In this document: piece by piece, positions 1 through 8,993 of the stretch
How the letters are laid out: each line of letters begins with the position of its first letter
Numbering within the stretch: position 1 is the first letter of the stretch
NCBI GenBank assembly: GCA_037176905.1
Contig: JBBBWG010004525.1
Location: forward strand, 1-29,682
From: Azolla pinnata
Lineage: Eukaryota; Streptophyta; Polypodiopsida; Salviniales; Salviniaceae
DNA: 29,682 bases
Direction: 5' to 3'
Notes under the pieces: model-generated
What the model was told of the DNA's origin: nothing
Database searches by the model: none
Seen by the model: only the letters and a program-made list of their open reading frames with translations
Program-made: the position numbers and the translations under genes

Positions 1-116
1 CCTGTTTAGGGTTTGAGGATCGAGGGTTCTCCATAAACACCCCACCATGGCATTCTCCTGTTTAGGGTTTGAGGATCTAGGGTTCTCCATAAACACCCCA
101 CCGTGGCATTCCCCTG
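1..116. repeat. 56-bp direct repeat, two copies, with TTTAGGG
   Basis: Two copies begin at 1 and 57, and CCTGG at 113 looks like the start of a third. They differ at only a few positions. Each contains TTTAGGGTTTGAGGAT. The repeat lies inside the open frame at the 3' end of the PPR gene. The period is not a multiple of three, so each copy is read in a different frame. Confidence 0.8.
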
Positions 117-2181
117 GTTCCATTGTTTCTGCACAAACACACACACCACCACGCCGCTGCGCCGAGTGAACAGTTTGCATCATTCCAAGGGGGGCGATCG
201 CGCATGTGTGCGCCAACCTCATGGCTTCGATCTTTCGAGCATCGTCCTGCATGCCGGAGGCAGCGAAGATGGCGGCCATGAGAGCATAAGCGGTGGCGCA
301 GCAGCGATCGAGGCGCACCACGTGGTCGAAGATCGAGAGCCCGAATCTGACATTGGCCCATTTGCGGCAGGCGCCCAGGAGCGCTAACCAGATCCCAGGC
401 TCGCCGCGGCCGGAGCGTGGCATCGCCTTCATCACCGCGATCGCCGCATCGAAGCAGCCGGCGGATCCGAGGCATGCCACGATGGAGCTCTGGAGCTCGG
501 AGCTCGGGGCGATGCCATGGAACGCCGCCATGGTGCTACAGAGCATCCGAGCCTCTTCGACAAGCCCTGCACGGCCGCAAGCGCCCAGAACACTCAGAAA
601 TGTCACCTCATCCGGAGCGATTCCCTCATCCTGCATCCTCCTGAGGGAGCCCAAAGCTTCGAATCCACAGCCACGTTGCTCGAACCCTGCAATCAGCGCG
701 TTCCACGACACCACATCTCGCCCCCGCCCGAGCTGTTCCAGCACGCTCCACGCCCGCCCGAGCTCCCCGCATTTCGCATACATGTCGAGCAGCGAGTTCC
801 CCAGCGCTGTGTTCCCCTCCAGGAACCCGCCCCGAACGATCTCTCCGTGAATCGCTTCCCCTCTTTCCACAGCTCCCATGCCCCCACACGCCTTCAAGAC
901 GCTCAAGAAAGTGACGGCGTTCGGGATCACGCCCTCGTTCTGCATCTGCTCGAAGCACTCGAGCGCATCGCGGCCATGGCCGTGGCGGGCATGCCCTGCG
1001 ATCAGCGCCGACCACGACACCACATTCCTCACCGGCAGCTCTTCCAGCGCTTTGTATGCCCTCCCGAGAGCTCCGCACTTCGCATACATGTCCACTATCG
1101 CAGTCCCCAGGACGACATCCCTCTCCAGCGGCTCGATGCTCAGGATCTCGTTGTGGATTCGCTTCCCCTTCTCGATCGCCCCCGCGCTTCCGCATGCTTG
1201 CACCATGCACGTGAACGTGACGGCGTCGGGCCACAGACCCTCGCTCTGCATCTGCCCGAAGCAATCCATGGCATCTTCCTCCTCGCCTTTCGCTGCGTAG
1301 CCTGCGATCAGCGCATTCCATGAGACCTTGTCGCGGAGGGGAAGCTCCTTCAGCACCCGCTGCGCTCGTTCGAGCATGCCACATTTGACATACATGTCCA
1401 CCACGGCGTTCCCTAGCACGACGCTGCTGCCCTTGTCCAGCAAAAACCCTCGGCTCTCGAGCTCTCCATGGATCCTTACCCCTTCTTCCACAGACCCTGC
1501 ACTCGCGCATGCCTTCAAGACGCAGATGAATGTCACCGCGCTCGGGCATAGATGCTCCTCGCGCATCCGCTCGAGGCAGCCCAGTGCTTCTCGGCATAGG
1601 CCTTGATGGGCATACCCTGCAATGAGAGCATTCCATGAGACCACGTTCCGAACAGGCAGCGTCTCGAGCACCTCCGTGGCTTTGGGTAGAGCGCCGCATT
1701 TGGCATACATATCTATCAACGAAGTCCCGAGGACCACATTGTTGGGCAGCAATCCACGGCTCGCAATCTCATCGTGGATGTGCTTGCCCTTTGCAAGATC
1801 TCTTGTGAGGCCACAGGCCTTCAAGGTACAAATGAATGTGACCGAATCCGGAGATAGGCCCTGGGCTCGCATCCTGTCGAAGCATCTCAATGCTTCGCGA
1901 CCTCGTCCATGATGGGCATATCCGGAAATCAGTGTGTTCCAAGTGACCACATCCCGGATTGGTAGCTTCTCGAGCACTCCTTGGGCTTTCGAAAGCATTC
2001 CACATCTGGCATACATTGCCACCAATGCATTACCAAGCACGACATCTTTCTCCAGGAGGCCTCTACCCACGATCTCATCATGGATCTGCATGCCCTTCTG
2101 TGTAGCTTTCGCTTCACCGCAGGCCTTCAACATGCGAATGAATCTAACTGCATCAGGATATACGCCACGATTGTGCGGCAT
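1..2181 (-). CDS. PLS-class pentatricopeptide repeat protein with E-type C terminus, partial (3' end beyond window)
   Basis: The minus-strand frame is open from about 2295 to the left edge with no stop. The first in-frame ATG is at 2181, giving at least 727 codons without an intron. It reads as consecutive PLS triplets of about 100 residues. Each has a P-type VTFICTLKACG segment, an L-type segment like VVLGNALVAMYARCGML and an S-type segment like RDVVSWNALIAGYAHHG. About six units are followed by E1/E2-like motifs at roughly 180-480 (GIWLALLGACRKWANV, then ATAYALMAAIFAASGMQDDA). No DYW deaminase domain is visible. PLS PPR proteins bind organellar RNA, one repeat per base, and usually specify C-to-U editing sites; without DYW this one would need a partner. 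Organelle targeting cannot be judged because the N terminus is damaged. Codons 1-14 are not a normal PPR N terminus, and in-frame homology starts about 36 nt upstream of the ATG. An expressed gene with an upstream exon, or a decaying copy, are both possible. Confidence 0.85.
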   Translation of the reverse strand, partial: MPHNRGVYPDAVRFIRMLKACGEAKATQKGMQIHDEIVGRGLLEKDVVLGNALVAMYARCGMLSKAQGVLEKLPIRDVVTWNTLISGYAHHGRGREALRCFDRMRAQGLSPDSVTFICTLKACGLTRDLAKGKHIHDEIASRGLLPNNVVLGTSLIDMYAKCGALPKATEVLETLPVRNVVSWNALIAGYAHQGLCREALGCLERMREEHLCPSAVTFICVLKACASAGSVEEGVRIHGELESRGFLLDKGSSVVLGNAVVDMYVKCGMLERAQRVLKELPLRDKVSWNALIAGYAAKGEEEDAMDCFGQMQSEGLWPDAVTFTCMVQACGSAGAIEKGKRIHNEILSIEPLERDVVLGTAIVDMYAKCGALGRAYKALEELPVRNVVSWSALIAGHARHGHGRDALECFEQMQNEGVIPNAVTFLSVLKACGGMGAVERGEAIHGEIVRGGFLEGNTALGNSLLDMYAKCGELGRAWSVLEQLGRGRDVVSWNALIAGFEQRGCGFEALGSLRRMQDEGIAPDEVTFLSVLGACGRAGLVEEARMLCSTMAAFHGIAPSSELQSSIVACLGSAGCFDAAIAVMKAMPRSGRGEPGIWLALLGACRKWANVRFGLSIFDHVVRLDRCCATAYALMAAIFAASGMQDDARKIEAMRLAHTCAIAPLGMMQTVHSAQRRGGVCVCAETMEPGECHGGVFMENPRSSNPKQENAMVGCLWRTLDPQTLNR

Positions 2182-2217
2182 CTTATCAAGAGATCTTGCC
2201 GATCCTTCATGATGAGC

Positions 2218-2357
2218 TTGTTGGCCTTGCTGAGCATGTAGGCCGCTGTGAGCGCATTTTGAGAGACCATGTTTCCGCTCCCAACACCATCTTCATTAAT
2301 AAAGGCATTCTTCGTGTTGCTGAGGTTACCACATTGAGCATGCATGCTAATCACAGT
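2218..2357 (-). pseudogene. Out-of-frame upstream PPR segment
   Basis: Directly upstream of the main PPR frame, another minus frame carries recognisable PPR sequence: TTVISMHAQCGNLSNTKNAF and then MVSQNALTAAY, ending at 2238. PPR homology then resumes at 2217 (AHHEGSARSLDKM) in a different frame. The two parts are separated by 20 nt (2218-2237), which is not a multiple of three. This looks like a small insertion or equivalent indel that broke the gene. A sequencing error or an unseen splice are alternatives. Upstream of 2357 I see no further PPR motif, only the TAGCTTCC-type repeats. Confidence 0.6.
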
Positions 2358-2499
2358 GGTTCTACTAAGGTGTGTAGCTGATTTCCAAGTTTTTAAAGAA
2401 AAATAATCAATAAAGTAGTAGCTTTTAACAGTATTCAAACAATGTCCACAGAAGAATTTCTCACCCAACCCTAGCTTACACACAATGGCCACATGACCC

Positions 2500-3030
2500 T
2501 AACTTCCAAACCATAGCTTCCAAAGAATGGGCCACATAACCCTAGCTTCCAAAGAATGGCCGCATTCCATAACCCTAGCTTTCATGCTCAAGACCATATC
2601 TACAAAACCTTAGCTTTCAGTTATGGCCAACAAATGCCCACAGAACCCTAGCTTCCAAAGAATGGGCCACATACCATAACCCTGGATTTCATGCTCAAAA
2701 ACCATGTCCACAAAACCTTAGCTTTCAGTTATGTCCAACAAATGCCCATATAACCCTAGCTTTCATGCTCAAGACCATGTCTACAAAACCTTAGCTTTCC
2801 AGTCATGTCCAACAAATGCCCGCAGAACCCTAGCTTCCTGAGAATAGGCCACATACCATAACCCTGGATTTCATGCTCAAAACCATGTCCACAAAACCTT
2901 AGCTTTCAGTTATGTCCAACAAATGCCCATATAACCCTAGCTTTCATGCTCAAGACCATGTCTACAAAACCTTAGCTTTCAGTCATGTCCAACAAATGCC
3001 CACATAACCCTAGCTTCCAACGATGTCCAA
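2500..3030. repeat. 181-bp tandem repeat built on AACCCTAGCTT
   Basis: Units start at about 2573, 2754 and 2935 (the third is partial) and are highly similar. Within each unit, AACCCTAGCTT and CCTTAGCTTTCAGT sub-blocks recur, so the 181-bp unit is itself a duplication of shorter units (AACCCTAGCTTCCAAAGAATG). The CCCTA core is telomere-like. No coding potential is evident. The stretch fills the space upstream of the PPR gene. Confidence 0.85.
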
Positions 3031-3317
3031 AACATGCCCACATAGCCATGGATCGATCGATCCGGAACAAACAAATGCCCACATCCAAAGGCCATGGGCA
3101 GAAATTCTCGCTTCTAAACAATAGTAACGGATCAGGCAGAGAGCCGATAGCCGCACCTTCACGTGCTGAGATCATCGAGATGGAAATGAAACCACATTGC
3201 CTCGCCCTGTTCAAGCCTCACGGACAGCAAAGATTCAAGGGCCAAAACCATGGCTGTTCTAACCTGTGGGAGGTCTCCGACGGAGGGTTTTCCTTGGAAG
3301 GCATTGGTATAGGCTAC
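3031..3317. other. Spacer without recognisable gene
   Basis: Mostly unique sequence. A 26-bp segment beginning ACAAACAAATGCCCACATCC (3068-3093) recurs inside the next repeat array near 4025, showing exchange between the two repeat blocks. The minus frame reads VAYTNAFQGKPSVGDLPQVR, but I recognise no family in it. Confidence 0.4.
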
Positions 3318-3492
3318 GCGCATGTGCATGCACATACATGCACGCACGCATGAACACATGCACCCACATGCACATGCACACACACATGAGCATATGCATC
3401 CACATATGTACATACACATGTGTCTGTATGTATGCTTGTGCACATGCGCATGCATGCAAACCCACATGCACATGCACACACATCCGCATGCA
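3318..3492. repeat. CA/TG and ATGCAC low-complexity tract
   Basis: About 175 bp of almost strictly alternating purine-pyrimidine sequence (CATGCACATACATGCACGC and similar). Such tracts can adopt left-handed DNA in vitro. The histidine/cysteine-rich translations on both strands are artefacts of the repeat. Confidence 0.8.
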
Positions 3493-3515
3493 TCTACGTT
3501 GGGTTCAGGATTCAT

Positions 3516-4104
3516 GGCCACAAATTCAGGCTTTTTCATTCTGTAAAGCTTGTTTAGGGTTTCCTCGGGCAAGGCACAAATTCAGGATTTTCATTCTGTA
3601 AAGATTGTTTAGGGTGGTTTCCTCAGGCTGGGCACAAATTCAAGCCATTCATTCTGTAAAGCTTGTTTAGGGTTTCCTCAGGGTGGGCACAAATTCAGGC
3701 CTTCCATTCTGTAAAGCTTGTTTAGGGTTTCCTCAAGTAGGCACAAATTCAGGCCTTCCATTCAGTAAAGCTTTTTTAGGGTTCCCTCAAGGTGGGCACA
3801 AATTCAGCCTTCCATTCTGTAAAGCTTGTTTAGGGTTCCCTCAAGGTGGGCACAAGTTCAGGCCTTTCATTCTGTAAAGCTTGTTTAAGGTTTCCTCAAG
3901 TGGGCACAAATTCAGGCCTTCCATTCTGTAAAGCTTGTTTAGGGTTTCGTCAAGCTAGGCACAAATTCAAGCTTTTCATTCTGTAAAGCTTGTTTAAGGT
4001 AGGGTTTAGGCCGTGGGTAGGCACAAACAAACAAATGCCCACATCCAAAGGCACAAATTCAGGCCTTTCATTCTGTAAAGCTTGTTTTAGGTAGGGTTTA
4101 GGGC
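3516..4104. repeat. ~55-bp minisatellite, about 11 copies
   Basis: Units begin with GGCACAAATTCAGG at about 3516, 3573, 3631, 3686, 3740, 3795, 3849, 3903, 3958, 4020 (hybrid) and 4050. Each contains CATTCTGTAAAGCTTGTTTA followed by a TTTAGGGTTTCCTC-type segment, so every unit carries a telomere-like heptamer or a one-base derivative. The unit at 4020 is interrupted by the ACAAATGCCCACATCC segment shared with 3068. No gene is seen. Confidence 0.9.
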
Positions 4105-4250
4105 ATTTTCCTCCGCATTTTGAGCGCCTTGTTTTCTTCCAGACTCTGCCCATTCAATGTTCGTTAACATGGCACAAAACGAGTGTCACAGTTACACACA
4201 CATAAATATGTTAAAGAGCGCATCACAGATAGCGGTATACAGTTAACAAA

Positions 4251-4442
4251 GGTGCAAAGAGAGAATATCATATCAGAAGTGATTCTTCCAATTGCAAAAT
4301 ACCATATAGACGAGAATTCTCCAATTCTCAGAGTCAAACAGGTGCAAAGAGAGAATATCATATGGGAATTAAGCTCCTAGGTGATTCTTTCAATTGCAAA
4401 ATTCCATATAAACGAGAATTCTCCAATTCTCCGGAGTCAAAC
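4251..4442. repeat. Two-copy direct repeat of about 90 and 102 bp
   Basis: Both copies begin GGTGCAAAGAGAGAATATCA (4251 and 4341) and end with CCAATTCTC and GAGTCAAACAG. The second copy carries an extra segment of about 12 bp (GGGAATTAAGCTCC region). It lies just downstream of the FHIT stop codon and may fall in its 3' UTR or terminator region. Confidence 0.8.
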
Positions 4443-4569
4443 AGCTCTATGAGCATTTCAACACTTTCGTTGATAGATATACGAGCATAATATACGCTTT
4501 GCCTGTTCAAAAAATTTCTTCATAAACCTCCTCGTAGGGATTCTTCGCTGACAAAAACTCGATCACCAA

Positions 4570-6959
4570 TCAGAATAATTCTCGAAGCTTTGCTACCTCA
4601 CAAAGAGTTTCCTCTGTTTTCAAGGCATTATCTGTCTCCAACTTTTTCTTTAATTCGATCTCCTTTTCATCCAGCTGCAGATACGATCTTCATCATATTA
4701 GAAAAGAAATTTGCAGAGAAAATATGTTTGGTAACAAGCCGGTTATTGAACTTCATAGTAATCACACATAATTTGAAGCTATAACAAACTGGATACTCAC
4801 ATCATCATAGACCTTATCTAGAACCTCATAGTCACCAGCCTTTCTTGGTAAAAGGTGAAAATGGACATGCGGGATGGATTGGCCCGCATAGACACCATCC
4901 TATAAACAAACATGATTCACAAACTTTTATTGTAAAAAATGGTTTACAATAAAATACAGCTCAGCTCATGTTATGCAAAATAGTATATCTCATATCCAAA
5001 CATTATAGCCTGGTTAAAATGTTGAATATATTGTATCAGCTTCATTTATTGTCATGCTTCAATGATATAACAATAAGACAACCTATCTTTAACATTGTCT
5101 CGGTACTATTTTTTACATGTACAAATGAGCTTCATTTACTTCTAAGACAAAGAAGATTACAGCATCCCGTGAGATTATTATAGGACAATAATACGAACGA
5201 GTCTATGAGTTCTGCAATTAATATAGGTCAATTGGATTTTGATTCCAGTTTAAGCCATCAGCTGCAACATACCTGGATTGCAAAGGTCAGTGAAGTTGCA
5301 TTATAATGAGGTTCAAGTTTTGAACTAATTCGTTTTGCTGTTAGCGCAAGATCACTGGCTTCCTCCTTAGTCAAATCCAAGAACCTTGGCACAACTCTCT
5401 TTGAAGTTATGATAACATGTTAACATTAGGCTAAGGATCAACAATATTTTTCATTCCATCAAATTTTGCACTTTTAACCGTACATATAGCATGTGTCAGT
5501 TTGAGTAATAAATATAGATATTGATAAACGGATTTGTGAACGTGAAACACTACCTACCCACATAAACTAAGGAACTAAGGAGTAGTTTTCTGAAGCATTA
5601 GCAAATGAACTAAACAATAAACTGATGCCGGCACTCTAATTTAAAGGTCTGAATAATATAAATCTAGGGGTAAGCCAAACTACATTAATCTCAAAGCATC
5701 CAAAACTCATTGATCATCAAGTTAAGATGGGTCTAGGCTTGAGGCTTAGACGATTCGATTTATGGTTATGCCTTAATGCTCTCAATCAGATGCTATGGTG
5801 GTTGAGAACCTGCGTTCTTCAATGCATTGGCTAAGTGATGTAAAAGAAGTAGAGATTAGGACAAACCAAAGCAATCACATAAAACAACGCACACCATCGT
5901 CACCTCATCAAGCTAAGGCTGGTTAAGGTTCAAGGATTTTGAGAGATTTCTTTGATTTAACGCTCATATCCTTTAGATTCCAAGCCTGTATCTTTTCTAC
6001 ATATTTAATGGTGATATAGTACTTGAGCACAACGTTTGATGAGTAGGATATGACCTGTAAAAGCAAAATGAAGGTCTAATGTAAGATTTAATTCACAACC
6101 ACACATATTAGCTTGACAGCTTGTTTCAAGCATCAATCCGATGACAAAATACTGACCCGGAACGACAGGTTTTGGGCTCAAGAAAGCAAAGCTATGGTTG
6201 CTTGTGAAAAAAATCTCTTCGTTTTGAATCTTGTACGGACCGAAACTGTGGAAACCAGCCGAATCCTGATGTGCAGAAAACCATGGAAACTTCAAAAAGT
6301 TCATCGGGAATGCTTTAGAAGAACAGCGCAGTGCAGGAATTCAGAAAGCAAACAGAGTATTAATCCATTGATCAGGTCAAGAAAGACTGAAACAATGGAC
6401 AAAAAAATATACATAAATGACAACAAAATGCTGATTGACAGTAAGATGAGAAGCTAACATATTCTACATCGTGCTCTTAGGGTTTAGGGTGCCATCACAA
6501 AACTCTGGCTGTGCTTTCCGTGTTGAGCAGACAATCAAGCAATCACTGCGCGAAACCAGTGCACCTAGAGAAGAAAGTGCAGGGGAGGCGGGCCTAGGGT
6601 TAGGGTTAGGATTAACTACTCAGGGATAATGGGCACATTACTACAAGAAATGGAACAGAAGCCGATGTGCTACATGTTGATCTCGAGAGACGGAGGATTT
6701 CCATGGAGACTACAGATGCGAAAGAGGAAGGCGACAACCCTAAACCCTAAACCCTTCGCCTCAGACTGCAGGTGCGGCCGCCTAAGATCGAAAGACAGCG
6801 AAGCCAAGTGCGCAGCAGTCGCCCAGAAAGAAGACACAGAGGGAATGGAAGAGCAGAAATGCAGACCTGGGAGGCGGGCATGGCGGCGAAGAAGCGAGGC
6901 CGTGGAGAAAGACGAGGGGAGAAGACCTTGGCGACGGCGATGGCGATGGCGAACTTCAT
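4570..6959 (-). CDS. FHIT: FHIT-type histidine triad hydrolase (diadenosine triphosphatase)
   Basis: Six inferred exons: 6959-6867, 6265-6157, 6054-6023, 5398-5273, 4899-4801 and 4674-4570, giving 187 aa. Exon 2 reads FGPYKIQNEEIFFTSNHSFA, as at plant FHIT N termini. Exon 4 reads RVVPRFLDLTKEEASDLAL. Exon 5 holds the catalytic triad HVHFHLL (about residues 131-137) after DGVYAGQSIP. The last exon is the charged C-terminal helix. FHIT enzymes hydrolyse Ap3A and related dinucleotides via the middle histidine. Residues 1-31 (MKFAIAIAVAKVFSPRLSPR, then PRFFAAMPASQ) are rich in A, R, S and F, like a plastid or mitochondrial transit peptide. Met27 (GCCGCCATGC) could start a cytosolic form. Phases match at every junction, but exon 3 is tiny (32 nt; HILLIKRCAQ) and its donor (GTACTA) and the next acceptor (TTCAAAG) are weak. 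Those two boundaries could be off by several residues. Confidence 0.88.
6266..6866 (-). other. FHIT intron 1 with telomere-type motifs
   Basis: The intron holds three short telomere-like patches: CTTAGGGTTTAGGG near 6477, CTAGGGTTAGGGTTAGG near 6595 and AACCCTAAACCCTAAACCC near 6736. The last resembles the telo-box found near starts of many plant housekeeping genes. No separate gene is supported here. Confidence 0.5.
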
Positions 6960-6999
6960 ACAGAAGCAGACGCGGATCGATCTCTGTATTTCACTGCAA

Positions 7000-7625
7000 G
7001 GGGATCTGTACGGTCCGTATAAACTACGTATGCCTACAGATGTATGTATACATGGTACAGAATACGTATATGTATAGATATCTTCCCGTACACATCTCGA
7101 GCTGTACGGCCCATATAAACCTACGTATGCGTACATATCTATGTATATACGCTCTGACCTGATTGTTCATGATGATATATGTATATACGTATTCATGGAT
7201 GTACGGATAGTATAACAATAGGTATTCGTACAGATATATGTATATACGGTACAGAATACGTATATGTATAGACATCTTCCTGTTACACATCTCTGATCTG
7301 ATTGTTCATGATGATAATGTCACTGTAAGGGAGCATGTACGGACCGTATAAACATACGTATGCGTACAGAACTATGTATATACAGTACAGAATACGTCCC
7401 GTATAAAAATACGTACGTGCACAGAACTATGTACATACCGTACAGAATATGTCCCGTATAAAAATACATATTCGTACAGATCTATGTACATACCGTACAG
7501 AATACGCCTATGTATACACATCTTCCCGTTGATAATGTCGCTGTAAGGGAGCTGCACGTTCCGTATAAAATACGTATCCGTACAAATCTATGTATATACG
7601 ATATAGAATGCGTCTATGTATAGAC
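7000..7625. repeat. Degenerate 55-bp family built on TACGTA/CCGTATAAA
   Basis: The clearest tandem part has units starting ACAGAATACGT at 7387, 7442 and 7497, exactly 55 bp apart. Each includes CCCGTATAAAAATAC and a GTACAGATCTATGTACATAC-like segment. Diverged pieces, some followed by TGATTGTTCATGATGAT, continue on both sides. The block is rich in self-complementary TACGTA, GTATAC and TATATA words. It lies immediately upstream of the FHIT start and could overlap its promoter. Confidence 0.75.
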
Positions 7626-7779
7626 TACATGAACACATGCTGCTTCTTGTGTCTCTGATCTTGATTGTTCATGACAATGTTTGTATACGTTGGAACAAAG
7701 GAATACGCCGGCACCTCCCCATCGATTCTATGCATATGCATATCACCATCTGAATGCTCGCGTATTATATGGCACGAGA

Positions 7780-8250
7780 ATCTGCTGTGTGAGTGCCCAT
7801 AGAGAAGGCTGGTTGTGCCCATAGAGAAGGCACCAGCCGTAGACGATCATATTGGTCCGTAATGCCAAGTGATCTGTCTCATCGATCAGCCTCTTCACAC
7901 CTGTACGAAGGATGCCTTGCCACGGCTGATCGATCCGATCCGTAACGCTAAGCAATCTATATCCTCCATCGATCTCCTTGTGCTTGTATATAAAAGACAC
8001 CTTACACAGCATATCGATCCGATGATCTGTAACGCTGAGCGATCTATGCCTGTATAGAAGAAGACGTGATGCACAGCCGATCGACCTGCAACAACATTGA
8101 GCAATCTGTATCTTCAATCGCTCCAAAGACGCTGTCATACTACCAATCAATCTGTACAAACTTGTGTAGAAAGATGATGTATATCGCCGACCGATATGTA
8201 ATGACTCTCTAAGAGACGCTTTACATAGCTGACCGATCTATATAAAATGC
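7780..8250. repeat. Diverged tandem array with GCCGATCGATC and TGTAACGCTGAGCGATCT cores
   Basis: Degenerate units of about 45-90 bp repeat a core like CCGATCCGTAACGCTAAGCA followed by AATCTATAT-type sequence. A short perfect duplication, TGCCCATAGAGAAGGC, occurs near 7795 and 7816. Minus-strand translation gives recurring LSVTDRID-like peptides. They follow the repeat and match no family I know. Confidence 0.6.
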
Positions 8251-8993
8251 TTGTATACAAGTCACCAAATACAACTGTTCGGCATCTCTACATTGCCCAT
8301 ATATGAAAAACATGGTGCATACGACACATTGATCCATCAAGCCCACATCTATCACATATGAATAACAGATCATCATCGTCTCCGATGCCTGAATACAACA
8401 CCCGCAACTCCTCCATGAGCTTACTTTACAAGCAACTTCCTTAGCTTCTTTGCCCACCACAGTATTCGAAGATGCAAAGAGGAATACTGCTACTTCCATT
8501 TTGAAGATAGATTTGAACCCCAAATACCTCTAGCTTTGAAGAATGCATTTCTCAACAAGCACACAGAATAGTGTAGTCAGATCGACGTTTTACAACAAGA
8601 AAAATTGAACTAAACAAGGTTCTTTAATAAAACAAGCCCATATGAGGCTCCCAATATTTCTCAGTAAAAATGTGGTATCGATTCATATATGCTATTGATC
8701 CTTCAGAAAACTGGATAAATAGATTCACGCAATGGAGAATCCAGGTAGCAACGATTGAAAATTAATACAGTACATATTAATACCCACCAAATACCTCAAC
8801 ATAATAAGTGCTATAGAACCATGCCCACTTAATTTCTCTTATGTACAGTTTCCTAAGAAATCAAAAATTTCTAAAAATCTGATTCAATACACAATACTGC
8901 ATTGAGGTCACCTGGAGATGGTTGTTGAAACCACCAGGAATCTTCTACTTGGAAGTAATCCAGTTCATTGATAATTGCTTCAAATTAGAAGAG
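8251..8993. other. Spacer downstream of DRG1
   Basis: AT-rich, mostly unique sequence. The part nearest 8993 is expected to be the DRG1 3' UTR. A minus open frame of 100 codons (8221-8523) shows no recognisable domain. I see no other feature. Confidence 0.4.

Noticed and set aside
517..1323. 268-codon plus frame
   Set aside because: Antisense shadow of the PPR gene; no domain.
626..1699. 357-codon minus frame rich in Arg/Cys/Gly
   Set aside because: It is a shadow of the PPR gene, whose correct frame is open over the same stretch and gives clean PPR motifs.
3159..3601. His/Cys/Met-rich frames on both strands
   Set aside because: Translation of the CA/TG microsatellite.
3516..4104. Possible CRISPR-like array
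   Set aside because: Whole units are repeated with drift; there are no constant repeats with unique spacers, and the host is a plant.
7743..8159. 138-codon minus frame with recurring LSVTDRID peptides
   Set aside because: The recurrence follows the underlying DNA repeat; no family and no coding signature.
8221..8523. 100-codon minus frame downstream of DRG1
   Set aside because: No recognisable domain, and it overlaps repeat-derived sequence at one end.
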